Shown here: positions 27,576-37,244 of the stretch, in pieces
Layout of the letters: each line of letters opens with the position of its first letter
Numbering within the stretch: position 1 is the first letter of the stretch
From: Thermogemmatispora tikiterensis
GTDB lineage: Bacteria; Chloroflexota; Ktedonobacteria; Ktedonobacterales; Ktedonobacteraceae
Length of the DNA: 64,000 nucleotides
NCBI RefSeq assembly: GCF_003268475.1
Contig: NZ_MCIF01000002.1
Coordinates: 4,033,744-4,097,743 of the forward strand
Direction of reading: 5' to 3'
The notes under the pieces: generated by a model
Told to the model about the DNA's origin: nothing
Database searches by the model: none
Seen by the model: the letters and a program-made list of their open reading frames with translations, nothing else
Program-made: the position numbers and the translations under genes

Positions 27576-30149
27576 TCAAGGCAGAGGCAGGTAGGTGACC
27601 TGGCCGTTGGGTCCAACCTCCAGGAAGTAGAGAGGGCGGCCCGGGAAGGCGCGGCGCAGGCGCTCAAACTCCTCTGGCTCGCTGGCCCTGGCATAGATGA
27701 TATCTCCCTGCCCTAAGAGGGGGTTATTGAGGGGGAAGAGGACGAAATCGTAGAGGGTCAGGTCGGTGGTGACGACAATGGCGTGGTGCACCGGCGGCTG
27801 GTAGATGGCCTGCAGATTGACCTGCGTTCCGGCTGGCAGCCCGCTGTAGTTCTGATAGAGGCTGATCTGTCGCGGGGTGTAGTAGAGAAGGTTACAGGCC
27901 AGGAGTCCAATGAAGAGTAAGGCCGTCAGCGGGCTGCCCTGTGCCAGCAGACCCACCACGGAGCGCCCGACGCCTGGCTCTTGCTCTGCGGTCGTCTGAA
28001 GGAGCGCGCTGGTCTCCTGCTGAGGCAGGCCCGTCCGGCTGACTGAGCGGCTTCTCAAAGCCTGCCCAATGCCCCGGGCAATGGCCTGCTCGTGGCGGGC
28101 CAGGGCCACCAGACCACGGGCACTCAGCATGAGTAGAAAGGGTAGCGTCTCGTAGAGGTAGCGCGGCCCCAGATAGATGCCGTGGTAAAAGTAGCCCACG
28201 AAAGCCAGCGCGATGGTCGCTGTCCCCGCTAACAACAGCCAGTCTGTGATCCGGCTCTGGCCGCTCACGAAGGGCAGCAGCGGCAGGGCCAGCGTGAGAT
28301 AGAAGGGCCAGCCGAAGAGATCGATTGCCAGAATCGTGAGCTGCTCGTCGAGGTTGACCAGACCGGCCGCCAGAGTGTGGGCGCCGTAGAAGCCGATACC
28401 CTGGCCGAAGCCCCAGCGGTCGCCAGCGAAGAACAGCTCGCGCGGAGTAATCAACGGGTTGCCCGTCAGGGCCAGGTTGTACAGTAGGTAGAGGATGAAG
28501 AAGAGCAAAAGGATCAGACTGGAGGCGATCAAGGCCCGTAGCCAGGCATTCGGCCAGGGACGCCAGCGCCGCCAGGCAGCAGAGAGGGTGGCGCCGCTCA
28601 GCATGACAATATAAAGCAGCGCCACCTGCTCGCGCGTCAGATAGGCCAGCCCGAAGCAGAGCGCCGCCAGGGGTGGCCCCCAAAGCTTGCCCTCTTGCTG
28701 AAAGCGAAGCAGCGCCCAGAGGCCCCAGACGAGATAGAAGAGTGTAATAGTGTGACTGAGGTAGGAGGCCGCCAGATAGCTATAGAACGGTGAGAGCACC
28801 CCCAGCAACACGGTCAGCGTAGCGACCGTGCGGTCGTAAAGACGAGCAGCAATGAGGCCGATGCCCAGCAGAGCTAATGTCCCAAGGATCGGCTCGACGG
28901 CGTAGGGCAGACCGAGCCAGAAGCCCGGCACCAGCGTAAGGGCGGTGCCGGGTGGATATTGAGCGAACCAGCGACCGTCAAACTGAACCATGAAGGGACC
29001 GGGAAAGAGGTCGGGCGTGGGTGGAAGGGGCACAGCCAGCCGCCCCTGGGCGTACATTTTGGCGGCGAAGACGTAAGCGGCAGCATCATAGATATGAGGC
29101 TGGCCATTGTACTCGACCCGCGCAATCCAGAGCGTATAGCCCAAAGAGGCGATCAGGGCCAGCAAGGCCAGTGGGTGCAACGCCGTTGTCAGGCGCTGCC
29201 ACCAGCCTGTGAGCAAATCAGGCACTCGTTGGCCGCTGGCAGTCCACCAGGACCGCTGCCGAGCGCGAGCGCAGCCTGCGCGCTCCTGGTCGGCGCGAGA
29301 GGTGGCTAGACGTCGGGCAGCAACCAGCCGCAGACCCACCAACGAGCCGATACTGGTCAAGGCGCTGGTGATCAGCGTCAACAGAAGCAACAAGGCTGTG
29401 GACCAGAGCAGCGAGCGCACGATGATATCGAGGACTTCGGCGCCGAACGGGGCAGCAGCGAGCGGGAAAAAGAAAGTACTTGTGAGCGGTGCTGAGTCTG
29501 CGCCCCGCTGAGAGGACGGCTCAGGAGAGAGCCAGGTCAGGCTAATGCTGCGATCGTTGCGATCCAGCGTAATCTCTAGCATGCCGCCGGCTGCGGTTTC
29601 CAGGATGAGCGAGCGAGGCGTCTCTGGCCGCTGTAGCTCCAGGTGTAGGCGCAGCATCCTGCTGCCTGGCAAGCTCACTGTTGTCGGAGGCGCAGGCCAG
29701 GTGACGGTCTGTAGCAGACGATTGCCACTCCAAACCTGCAGATTGCGCCAGCGACTGCACCCCTCTAAGTCGCGCATCCAGCTTTGAAAGCGGTAGTACC
29801 ACGAAGAGGAAATACTATGAATATACGAGAGATCGAGCGTGAAGTTATTGGTGCTATCGCTGCCGTCGATCTGGTACTCCTGAAGAGCGGGGTCCTGGGC
29901 TGGTAGGCGCAGTCCAATTAGAGGCGCCAGATGACCTAAGGTAAGGCGCTGGCCTCCCACAAGCAACGACGTCATCCCCGGCTGGCTCACCACCTCCACC
30001 GGCAGGGCGGCCTGATAGCACCAGGCATCGGCCCCCAACAAGAGCAGCAACAGGCCGCCGAGCAATGCGCAGCGCCAGAGCCAGGGGATTGCCCGACGTC
30101 GCTCTCGCGTCGGCCCAGTGTGGGGAGGGGCTTCTGCACTGCTGGCCAT
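27576..30149 (-). CDS. Large GT39-like polytopic membrane glycosyltransferase
   Basis: An 857-residue integral membrane protein with roughly twelve hydrophobic helices. One N-terminal helix is followed by a long extracytoplasmic insert (about 45-220), then the helical core. The motif IYDAAAYVFAAKMYAQG, with its Asp in the first external loop, and AQYPPGTALTL fit the GT-C fold of the dolichyl-phosphate-mannosyltransferase/ArnT (GT39/83) class. These transfer sugars from polyprenyl-phosphate carriers. It converges with the DprE pair (12 bases between stops). A link, for example use of the DprE-made polyprenyl sugar, is possible but unproven. GAAGGA precedes ATG 30149. Confidence 0.72.
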   Translation of the reverse strand: MASSAEAPPHTGPTRERRRAIPWLWRCALLGGLLLLLLGADAWCYQAALPVEVVSQPGMTSLLVGGQRLTLGHLAPLIGLRLPAQDPALQEYQIDGSDSTNNFTLDLSYIHSISSSWYYRFQSWMRDLEGCSRWRNLQVWSGNRLLQTVTWPAPPTTVSLPGSRMLRLHLELQRPETPRSLILETAAGGMLEITLDRNDRSISLTWLSPEPSSQRGADSAPLTSTFFFPLAAAPFGAEVLDIIVRSLLWSTALLLLLTLITSALTSIGSLVGLRLVAARRLATSRADQERAGCARARQRSWWTASGQRVPDLLTGWWQRLTTALHPLALLALIASLGYTLWIARVEYNGQPHIYDAAAYVFAAKMYAQGRLAVPLPPTPDLFPGPFMVQFDGRWFAQYPPGTALTLVPGFWLGLPYAVEPILGTLALLGIGLIAARLYDRTVATLTVLLGVLSPFYSYLAASYLSHTITLFYLVWGLWALLRFQQEGKLWGPPLAALCFGLAYLTREQVALLYIVMLSGATLSAAWRRWRPWPNAWLRALIASSLILLLFFILYLLYNLALTGNPLITPRELFFAGDRWGFGQGIGFYGAHTLAAGLVNLDEQLTILAIDLFGWPFYLTLALPLLPFVSGQSRITDWLLLAGTATIALAFVGYFYHGIYLGPRYLYETLPFLLMLSARGLVALARHEQAIARGIGQALRSRSVSRTGLPQQETSALLQTTAEQEPGVGRSVVGLLAQGSPLTALLFIGLLACNLLYYTPRQISLYQNYSGLPAGTQVNLQAIYQPPVHHAIVVTTDLTLYDFVLFPLNNPLLGQGDIIYARASEPEEFERLRRAFPGRPLYFLEVGPNGQVTYLPLP

Positions 30150-30365
30150 GCCTATCCTTCCACCTCATCTGCATACAGACCGGAGCGCATTCGAAAGTGC
30201 CATAAAGCACGCCTGCTCTTCACAAAGCGGCTCGTCCCAGCCACCGCTGGCGCCCCCTGCTCCTTTTCGTACTGTGCACGAGGCAGCAGGACAGTAGGGT
30301 AGCGGGATGCGCTCCCGACTGGCGCCCATAGATAGCAGGCCAGCCAGGGCCGGAGGCGTGTTCAC

Positions 30366-31121
30366 TCATGGTTTGAGGCGCCTGCGCTGCTCCTGCTGGC
30401 GCAGGGCTTCATAAAGCACAATGCTCCCGGCGACCGCCGCATTCAGCGACTGGATACGCCCCCGCATTGGAATGCTTACCAGCAGATCACAATGTTCGCG
30501 TACCAGACGATGTAACCCCCTGGCCTCGCTGCCCACCACCAAAGCCAGCGGTCCTGTCAGATCGACCTCGGTATAGTGCTGGCGGGCACTGGCGTCCAGG
30601 CCGATCACCCAAATATTCTGCTGCTTCAAAAACTCGATGCAGCGTGTCAAATTGGTCTCACGGGCGATCAGCAGATGCTCGGTGGCGCCGGCGGAGGTCT
30701 TGACCACTGCGGGAGTAATTTCCGCGGCGCGATGCTCTGGAATAACGACCCCGTGCACTCCGGCGGCCTCAGCACTACGGAGCAAGGAGCCCAGATTCGT
30801 AACGTCCTGCAACGCATCCAGAATCAGCACAAAGGGGTCTTCCTGGCGCTCAGCAGCGCAAGCCAGGATCTCATCGAGGCTGGCGTAACGGCGCGACTCC
30901 ACCACTGCAATACAGCCCTGGTGGACGGCGCCGCTGCTTAACTGATCGAGGCGCGGACGAGGCACGCTCTCGATCGGGATCGAACGTCGTTGCGCCTCCT
31001 CGACGATGGCCCGGAGAGCCGGCGCCTCGCGCAATCCCTCGGCCAGAAGCAGGCGTTTGACCCGGCGCGATGAGCGCAGGGTCTCCAACACCGGATTGCG
31101 GCCCCAGACGTAATCGGGCAT
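30366..31121 (-). CDS. rlmB: 23S rRNA (guanosine-2'-O-)-methyltransferase RlmB-like (TrmH/SPOUT family)
   Basis: A 251-residue SpoU-type methyltransferase. The N-terminal substrate-binding domain starts with VWGRNPVLETL. The SPOUT knot motifs are VIPEHRAAEITP, VVGSEARGLHRL and IPMRGRIQSLNAAVA. RlmB methylates G2251 of 23S rRNA using S-adenosylmethionine. Paralogues such as TrmH act on tRNA; the N-terminal extension favours RlmB. GAGGGAG is close upstream of ATG 31121. It lies after rnhB on the same strand, separated by 176 bases. Confidence 0.85.
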   Translation of the reverse strand: MPDYVWGRNPVLETLRSSRRVKRLLLAEGLREAPALRAIVEEAQRRSIPIESVPRPRLDQLSSGAVHQGCIAVVESRRYASLDEILACAAERQEDPFVLILDALQDVTNLGSLLRSAEAAGVHGVVIPEHRAAEITPAVVKTSAGATEHLLIARETNLTRCIEFLKQQNIWVIGLDASARQHYTEVDLTGPLALVVGSEARGLHRLVREHCDLLVSIPMRGRIQSLNAAVAGSIVLYEALRQQEQRRRLKP

Positions 31122-31297
31122 AGCACTCCCTCAGCGGACGAAGGTTAACGGAGCAGACCTGTTTTGATAAAGCAAGGCAGCCATAGCACTCCTGAGACCG
31201 ACCCGGGCTGATGGCGTCGGGCCAGGTGCCAGGCCATCAGGGAAAGAAGGGACAGCCTGTCAAGAGTCAAGATAAAGGGGAAAAGCCAGGCTGTCCT

Positions 31298-32071
31298 CTA
31301 GAATCGGGCATCTTCCTCCTGCTCCACGGATTCCAGCGGCATGGTCGGCAGAGGTGTCTCAGCGGCTTCAGACTCGGGCAGGGCGCTGAAGAGGCCAGCG
31401 ACCAGCTCGCGTACTGGGGCAAAGCTTCGACGATGATGCGGACTCACGCCATAGCGGCGCAGGGCGGCAAGGTGGGCCTCCGTCCCATAGCCCTTATGGC
31501 GGTCGAAACCATAGACAGGAAACTCCTCGTGGAGACGCTCCATCAGGTGATCGCGCGTCACCTTCGCAATCACAGAAGCTGCGGCAATAGAGAGGCAACG
31601 CGCATCACCCTTGATCAGAGGGCGCTGGGGCAGAGGGACGCCAGGCAGCGTCAGCGCATCCAGCAGCAGGGCCTCTGGTCGAACCTCTAGCTGAGCCAGG
31701 GCCTCGCGCATAGCCCACCGTGTGGCTTCGAGGATGTTGCGCGCGTCGATCAACTCCACTGGGGCTATGCCCACGCCCACGGCGAGCGCCCGCTGCTGAA
31801 TCACCGCATACATTCGCTCGCGCTGCGCGGGAGTCATCTGTTTCGAATCGCGCAGCTTCGTACGTAAAAATAGCGCAGCCGAATCCTGATCGGACTCGGC
31901 TTCAGGCGTCTCAGCCGCCGGTGTCAGCCGGGCCAGTTGCTCGACAGGAAGAATCACAGCAGCGGCCACCACTGGACCGGCCAGGCAACCACGGCCAGCC
32001 TCATCCAGCCCGGCGATGAAACGGTAGCCCTGAGCAAGCAGCGCCAGCTCTTCCTCTAAGGTTGGCTCCAT
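31298..32071 (-). CDS. rnhB: Ribonuclease HII
   Basis: A 257-residue type 2 RNase H that removes RNA from RNA/DNA hybrids and misincorporated ribonucleotides. The N-terminal [21 protein letters not shown] has the catalytic Asp-Glu pair, [13 protein letters not shown] and [10 protein letters not shown] supply the further Asp, and [15 protein letters not shown] is the C-terminal signature. An insertion of about 20 residues ([13 protein letters not shown]) sits before LRDSK. ATG 32071 is preferred, giving a normal N-terminus; the frame extends to 32122. It follows rplS on the same strand, as in many bacteria. Confidence 0.92.
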   Translation of the reverse strand: MEPTLEEELALLAQGYRFIAGLDEAGRGCLAGPVVAAAVILPVEQLARLTPAAETPEAESDQDSAALFLRTKLRDSKQMTPAQRERMYAVIQQRALAVGVGIAPVELIDARNILEATRWAMREALAQLEVRPEALLLDALTLPGVPLPQRPLIKGDARCLSIAAASVIAKVTRDHLMERLHEEFPVYGFDRHKGYGTEAHLAALRRYGVSPHHRRSFAPVRELVAGLFSALPESEAAETPLPTMPLESVEQEEDARF

Positions 32072-32274
32072 GTCCCCTCTCTGCTGCCTCGGTTTCGCGC
32101 TCGCGCTTCTCCTTTCCCGCACCAGCTGGAAGCAGGCTCTGCCATTACCTGATCGGTGACAGGACTACCAGCCTCACCAGCCGCCGGGAGAGCGATGAAG
32201 AGATAGCGAGCGAGCAAAGGAGAAACAACAGAGCGTCTCAACAGAGCATAGAGAAGGCTGCCCGCGAGGGGCAA

Positions 32275-32739
32275 CTACTCCTCGCCCCCGCGCTCCTCGA
32301 CCGACGCCTCGCGAGCTGCCGCGGCAGCCTCCCTGGCGGCAATCTCGGCCTTGCGCATCGGGCGGATCTCCTTCAGACGGGCCGACTTGCCGGAACGCTC
32401 GCGCAGATAATACAGCTGCTTACGGCGCACCCGCGCGTGACGGAGCACCTCAATCTTCTCAAGGCGGGGTGAATGGAGCAGAAAAGTACGCTCGACACCA
32501 ATCCCATGTGCAGCGATGCGGCGTACGGTAAAGGTTCGATTGACGCCGCCGCCGTGTAAGCGAATCACGACCCCCTCGAAGGGCTGAACGCGCTCATCTT
32601 TACCCTCACCGATGCGCACAAGCAGACGGACCGTATCACCGGACTTAATCTCCGGCACATCCTTACGCATCTGCGAGCGCTCTACTGCCTCCAGCAGTGC
32701 GTGTCCGGCGGGCTTTGGAATCTCCTGTTTCTCGGCCAT
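32275..32739 (-). CDS. rplS: 50S ribosomal protein L19
   Basis: A 154-residue L19 with [41 protein letters not shown] and [12 protein letters not shown]. It lies at the 30S-50S interface. The C-terminal 30 residues are an Ala/Glu-rich extension beyond the usual 115-120 residue core. ATG 32739 has GGAGG 11 bases upstream; a GTG six codons earlier is also possible. It is followed by rnhB about 200 bases downstream. Confidence 0.96.
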   Translation of the reverse strand: MAEKQEIPKPAGHALLEAVERSQMRKDVPEIKSGDTVRLLVRIGEGKDERVQPFEGVVIRLHGGGVNRTFTVRRIAAHGIGVERTFLLHSPRLEKIEVLRHARVRRKQLYYLRERSGKSARLKEIRPMRKAEIAAREAAAAAREASVEERGGEE

Positions 32740-33129
32740 ATTCCCAGAAACCTCCACTCCGCTCCATTACGCTACCAGGGCAGGCGACCGCGACGAGGCC
32801 CACTCTTTTCGCCTCTCTGGACGGGAGACCTCTCTTACTGGCTCACTGGCTCACTGCCGCCGTACTGGAGACAAGCAGACAGCAACCAGGCCGTGCGATC
32901 CGGCTGGCTCTGATTCTGGTAGCGCCTGGATAGACGGATTGAGACAACACCAAAGCAGGCGGCAATGAGCCGGCTTGCTACGAACCGGCCTCTTGCGCTG
33001 CTCTCTATCGTTGTGAAGACTGTCTTTGCTGAAGAAAGGCCAGAAGGCCCTTGCGCCTACTTCGGGCCGACACTCAGAAGCCCTACCTGTAGCAGCTGAT
33101 CGGCCACTGGCTCGACTCTCACCTGGCTA
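32740..33129. other. Intergenic region between rpsT and rplS
   Basis: A 390-base spacer with no gene. It holds a possible rpsT terminator at 33036-33052 and a GCCGG/CCGGC pair at 32969-32989 that may be part of the rplS leader. No ribosomal autoregulatory structure could be recognised with certainty. Confidence 0.4.
33036..33052 (-). terminator. Possible rpsT terminator
   Basis: On the minus strand AAGGGCC, a TTCT loop and GGCCTT form a short stem with one bulged base, followed by TCTTC. It lies about 80 bases after the rpsT stop. The stem is short, hence the low confidence. Confidence 0.35.
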
Positions 33130-33423
33130 CTAGCTACCGACATGGGCCTGCTGCGGAGAGCTGGCGGCTTTCGCGCTATTGAAGAGTTTCATCAAACGCG
33201 ACTTGCGGCGCGCGGCATTGTTGGGATGCAGCACACCTTTCTTCACAGCGCGATCCAGCGTACTGATAGCGTTGCGCACCGCCGCCTCAGCATCAAGGCC
33301 GCTTGCAATCGCCAGGCGAGCCTTTTTAATCGCCGTCTTGACCGACGACTTCACGCTGCGGTTATACAAACGCCGCTTGCGCTCCTGACGCAGGCGTTTC
33401 TCCGCTGACTTCGTGTTGGGCAT
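33130..33423 (-). CDS. rpsT: 30S ribosomal protein S20
   Basis: A 97-residue S20 that binds 16S rRNA. It is very basic, starting [21 protein letters not shown], with the characteristic [13 protein letters not shown] and [23 protein letters not shown]. Length is as expected. It is a monocistronic minus-strand gene with a 700-base spacer upstream. Confidence 0.96.
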   Translation of the reverse strand: MPNTKSAEKRLRQERKRRLYNRSVKSSVKTAIKKARLAIASGLDAEAAVRNAISTLDRAVKKGVLHPNNAARRKSRLMKLFNSAKAASSPQQAHVGS

Positions 33424-33616
33424 AGAAGCTTATCGAACCTCCCCGCTTCCTTAGCGATAATCACACGACAGCTACTTGTTGACGCCTTTCACTCACACGA
33501 CGAGGCTCTCGCTGCTGACCGGAGCAGCTCGCCCGTTATAGCCTGACTCTCGGCTCTCCTTGAAGAGTGCTCCTCGGCGGTGGGGTCCAGCGCGGGCGGT
33601 GCGTCGCGGCGCGGCG

Positions 33617-33645
33617 CGTCACGTCAGGTCACGTCACGTCACGTT
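33617..33645. repeat. Pentanucleotide simple repeat (GTCAC)n
   Basis: Four to five units of CACGT/GTCAC type, one imperfect, in the spacer upstream of rpsT. Non-coding and GC-rich. Confidence 0.55.
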
Positions 33646-33858
33646 GCATCACGCACAGCGCAGCCGCCCCGTTGAGGCGCCAGCGACCTGGCCCACTGGC
33701 TCGATGGAGGTCGAGCCTTTGCCAGCGTGGCCTGGTTGGTGGTCTTGTACTGTGTTGCGCTCCTTGCCAGGCGGCGCCTCTCTGGTGTCTGCTTGCTGTC
33801 TATGGATCAACTGGCTGGCTACTGACTTGATTGCCTGATTCGTGCAAGCAAGATAAGA

Positions 33859-33918
33859 CCGGCGCATTGGGCGCCGGATAGGGTGAGTGCTCAAGGATTG
33901 TAACATAGCCGGCGCCGG
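33859..33918. repeat. GC-rich dyads with CCGGCGC core
   Basis: CCGGCGC (33859-33865) and GCGCCGG (33871-33877) form a 7-bp hairpin with loop ATTGG. A self-complementary CCGGCGCCGG follows at 33909-33918 and could pair with the first arm instead. The same core occurs in the inverted repeats at 11567 and 16782. A terminator or processing signal is possible. Confidence 0.4.
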
Positions 33919-34044
33919 TTGTCAAACGCTCTTTGTCCCTGATCGTCCTGCTCCTGGCTAGCTGGCTGGCTGTGTGCTACCTGGCGTTGGCGCCGCGTAG
34001 GGGAGAAGCTCAACCAAGAAGCCGGGTGGGTCACGCAAGAAAGC

Positions 34045-34080
34045 AGAGCAAGGGAGATCTGGCCAGATCTCCCTTGCTCT
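34045..34080. terminator. Perfect 36-bp palindrome downstream of the L,D-transpeptidase
   Basis: The left arm 34045-34062 (core GGGAGATCTGG) is exactly complementary to the right arm 34063-34080, with no spacer. It starts 62 bases after the L,D-transpeptidase stop on the minus strand. In RNA it would form a hairpin of about 16 base pairs, so a terminator or mRNA-stabilising role is likely. There is no long T-run. Confidence 0.6.
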
Positions 34081-34142
34081 CGTCGGAAGAGAGATCGAGG
34101 TGGTTGCGTCTGTAACAAACAAGCCAGAAGCTGACAGTATGG

Positions 34143-35834
34143 CTAGTAGATGATCAGCGGTGTCCCATAGGTTGTATGGTTATAGAGCCAGCCGGCCTGG
34201 TCCTCCTGCATATTAACGCAGCCGTGGCTACCATTGCCGGCGAACTCCTCATCGCCGCCGCTATCGTAATGCGGGAACTCTGTACCCGGCCCATAGTCGG
34301 CGCGCCACCAGCTATCGTGGATGAAGTAGCCGTCTTGGCGATAGGCCATCGCATAGTTAATCTTGGTATCGGGGTACCAGAAGGCCGAGCCTTTCGGCTC
34401 ACTCGACTTAAAGATGGTTGGTGACTCCCGATCGAAGATATGGTAGATGCCTGGGGGAGAAGGTCGCATATACTGCCCGGTGGTCACATAGAAGGCACGC
34501 ACGAGCTGTCCATTATTGTAGAGGCGCAGCACCTGCTCCACCAGTGAAACCACCATAACCTCGCCCTGCATAAAACCATAGCGCTCCATCAGCTGCAGGT
34601 CGGTGTTATGGGCCTGGTTGTAGGGTGTCTGATCGTTGTAATCGGCCTCCATCGCCTGCAGCAGCGTCATGCTGCGATTGATGAAATCAATGGCCGCCTG
34701 GTAGTCATCGACGGACTGGGCCGTCTGCACCAGATAATCGGCATCCGAGCCGATTCCCTGATCCATATATTCGAAATCCAGCTCGTAGCCGTGGTACTTA
34801 TGCGTGGCGCCCCAGTTTTTGACCTCCGTATGGAACTGCTGGAGCAGATAGTTGGCCTTGCCACGGTAGACTGTGAGCTGGATGGCGGCGATATCGTTGT
34901 CGATCTGCGAAGAGACCTGCAAATAATCGCCGATGCTCTGAGCCTGATCAAGCGCGTGCTGATCGGCGGTCAGCCGCTGCTGGAACGTGCTCACGTCCTG
35001 GCCGTACTGCTGAGCCTGAGTGATATAATCGCTAAACTGCTTCAGCTTGGCCGCGCCAACGTAGGGGATGGCCTGCGTGGACAGGACCACAGCCTGGGTG
35101 AACTGGGCGTTGATCGTGCTGATCAGCCCCTGGAAATCTGCGGGGGTCTGGGCCGTTTGAAAGCGCTGCTGATCGGCCTGGCGCAACTGCTTAAGTGGCG
35201 TCGTGTCCAGGTGCGAGGCCTGGAGCTGGGCGATCACCTGGTCAAGGGCTTGCATTTGGCTAGAGGCGGTCGCCATCAGGCGCAGGGCCTGGGTATCCTG
35301 GCGGGCCTGGTTGCTAATCTGCTGGTAGTCTCGTGGCAGTTTGGCCCGATTAAAGGACGTCTGCAACTGTGTCAGGCGGTTCTGGAAAGGCTGGGCCTCG
35401 GCAAAGCCCTGGGCCTGGCGCTCGGAGAGCACGCTGGCGTAGTCCTGCAGATCCTGCCAGGCCTGATAGTCAAATTCGTCGGTGACTTGAGCAGTTAACC
35501 CCTCCACCTGGGTGCAGAGTTGCTGATAACGCTGAGTGAGATTCTCATAGTATTGGACCAGGGGCTGATCGCTGAAAAAGCTCACGGGGGCCCGACTACT
35601 GCTCAGCTGCGTCTCCTGATCCTGGATAGGACTGAGCAATGTCTGAGGAACGCCCACGCTGCGCGCCTGCGCAATGAGGCTGTCCAGCTCAGCCTTGGCC
35701 TGGCTTGCAGCTTGCTGCTGCGGAAGATTCCCTGTACATGCATTTAGTGTCAGAAGTAAAAGAAAAAGAAAAAGACTAAGCAAAATCGAGCTTTGCCAGA
35801 AGCGCTGCCGCGCTTTCCTCTCTGAGGGCTTCAT
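34143..35834 (-). CDS. L,D-transpeptidase (YkuD) lipoprotein with long coiled-coil stalk
   Basis: A 563-residue exported enzyme. Residues about 14-33 are a signal peptide ending in a lipobox LTLNAC, so the mature protein should be lipid-anchored. A long Gln-rich helical stalk (about 40-400) comes before the YkuD domain. There, MEVMVVSLVEQ-type strand sequence (GEVMVVSLVEQVLRLY), YFIHDSWWRADYGPG and the catalytic GSHGCVNM (Cys nucleophile) are seen. It would form 3-3 cross-links in peptidoglycan or anchor proteins to it. AGGAGG is 10 bases before ATG 35834. It appears to be a single-gene transcript. Confidence 0.88.
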   Translation of the reverse strand: MKPSERKARQRFWQSSILLSLFLFLLLLTLNACTGNLPQQQAASQAKAELDSLIAQARSVGVPQTLLSPIQDQETQLSSSRAPVSFFSDQPLVQYYENLTQRYQQLCTQVEGLTAQVTDEFDYQAWQDLQDYASVLSERQAQGFAEAQPFQNRLTQLQTSFNRAKLPRDYQQISNQARQDTQALRLMATASSQMQALDQVIAQLQASHLDTTPLKQLRQADQQRFQTAQTPADFQGLISTINAQFTQAVVLSTQAIPYVGAAKLKQFSDYITQAQQYGQDVSTFQQRLTADQHALDQAQSIGDYLQVSSQIDNDIAAIQLTVYRGKANYLLQQFHTEVKNWGATHKYHGYELDFEYMDQGIGSDADYLVQTAQSVDDYQAAIDFINRSMTLLQAMEADYNDQTPYNQAHNTDLQLMERYGFMQGEVMVVSLVEQVLRLYNNGQLVRAFYVTTGQYMRPSPPGIYHIFDRESPTIFKSSEPKGSAFWYPDTKINYAMAYRQDGYFIHDSWWRADYGPGTEFPHYDSGGDEEFAGNGSHGCVNMQEDQAGWLYNHTTYGTPLIIY

Positions 35835-36104
35835 TTCAGAGCAGCCTCCTGCCTTTTAGGAAGAGAAAAGGATCAATGGATAGGAATAGATCTTTTCCTT
35901 ACCTAAAGATAACGCTTTTTCGCTCCCGGATGGCTCACTCTCCCAAAAAGTAACAGGGGAGAAAGGGCGAGACCGGGGAGCGATCAGCTAGCGATCGGGT
36001 AGAGTCCGGGCAAAGCATCTGCCTGGATGGCTCGCCTTCCCCCATGGATTCCCGTGTATTCCCTTATTGTTTTCAGATAGTCTTTCCTGGCGGAAAGGAC
36101 CTGC

Positions 36105-37244
36105 TCAAACCAGGGCCTGTTCCAGATCGGCGAGCAGGTCGTCGCTGTCCTCGATGCCGACCGAGAGGCGAAGCAGCGTATCGGTGATGCCGCGTGCCTC
36201 GCGCACCTCGCGAGGAATGGAACCGTGGGTCATGCTGGCGGGGTGGCAGACCAGGGACTCGATGCCTCCCAGGCTTTCAGCCAGCGTGAAGACCTGGAAG
36301 CGGCGCACCAGGCGATCAACGTCCTCGCGCGTTCCTTTGAGCTGGAAGGAGACCATGCCGCCGGGGCCGCGCATCTGGCGCTGAGCCAGAGCGTAGTCGG
36401 GGTGTTGATTCAGTCCGGGATAGTAGACACGCTCAACGCGCGGGTGCTCTATCAGAAAGTGGGCGAGGCGCAAGGCATTGGCCTGATGCTGCTGCATACG
36501 CACGGCCAGGGTTTTCAGTCCGCGCAGAGTCAGCCAGCAGTCGAACGGGGAAGGAACGCCGCCGGCGGCGTTCTGATAGAATTTGATCTGCTGATAGACC
36601 TCTTCGTTGCTGGTGATCACTGCTCCCCCGATGACGTCGCTATGGCCATTGAGGTATTTCGTGGTGCTATGAACCACGATATCGGCCCCCAGCTGCAGCG
36701 GCTGCTGCAAGTAGGGGGTGGCAAAGGTATTGTCAACCACCAGGAGCAAGCCGTGGGCGTGGGCCACCTCAGCCACGGCAGCAATATCGACAAGCCGCAG
36801 CAAGGGATTCGTGGGACTCTCCAGCCAGATCAGCCGCGTCGTTGGGCGAATGAGGTGGGCGTAGCTCTCAGGCGTGCTTCCCAGAGGCACATAATCGCAG
36901 CTAATCTGATAGCGGCGTAAGATCCGTTCAAAGAGGCGATAGGTGCCGCCATAGAGATCATCGCAGGCGATCAGATGGTCGCCTGCGCTCAGCAGGCTCA
37001 GGACAGCGCTCTCGGCGGCCATGCCCGAGGCGAAAGCCAGGCCGTAGCTTCCCTCTTCCAGGGCTGCCAGGCAGGTCTCCAGGGCCTGCCTTGTTGGATT
37101 ACCGGTACGCGAATACTCAAAGCCTTTATGGCCACCCAGTCCCTGCTGAGCATAGGTCGAGGTCTGAAAGATTGGTGGCATAATCGCACCGGTGGAGGGA
37201 TCAGGCTCCTGACCAGCGTGAATAGCCCGTGTTGCAAACTTCAT
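36105..37244 (-). CDS. Trans-sulfuration family PLP enzyme (cystathionine gamma-synthase/lyase-like)
   Basis: A 379-residue PLP-dependent Cys/Met metabolism enzyme. The PLP lysine lies in VHSTTKYLNGHSDVIGG. GLAFASGMAAESAVLSLLSAGDH binds the cofactor phosphate, and MTHGSIP is near the C-terminus. Members act as cystathionine gamma-synthase, gamma-lyase or homocysteine-forming lyases, and sequence alone does not separate these. ATG 37244 has AAGGAG eight bases upstream; the frame open to 37385 is an artefact. It is divergent from the esterase gene. No SAM riboswitch is seen in its leader. Confidence 0.88.
   Translation of the reverse strand: MKFATRAIHAGQEPDPSTGAIMPPIFQTSTYAQQGLGGHKGFEYSRTGNPTRQALETCLAALEEGSYGLAFASGMAAESAVLSLLSAGDHLIACDDLYGGTYRLFERILRRYQISCDYVPLGSTPESYAHLIRPTTRLIWLESPTNPLLRLVDIAAVAEVAHAHGLLLVVDNTFATPYLQQPLQLGADIVVHSTTKYLNGHSDVIGGAVITSNEEVYQQIKFYQNAAGGVPSPFDCWLTLRGLKTLAVRMQQHQANALRLAHFLIEHPRVERVYYPGLNQHPDYALAQRQMRGPGGMVSFQLKGTREDVDRLVRRFQVFTLAESLGGIESLVCHPASMTHGSIPREVREARGITDTLLRLSVGIEDSDDLLADLEQALV

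Larger units (their letters stand above)
33424..34142. other. Long intergenic region upstream of rpsT
   Basis: This 719-base spacer has no recognised gene. It contains a GTCAC pentamer tract (33617-33645), two GC-rich dyads (33859-33877 and 33909-33918) and the 36-base palindrome at 34045-34080 next to the L,D-transpeptidase stop. Confidence 0.5.
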
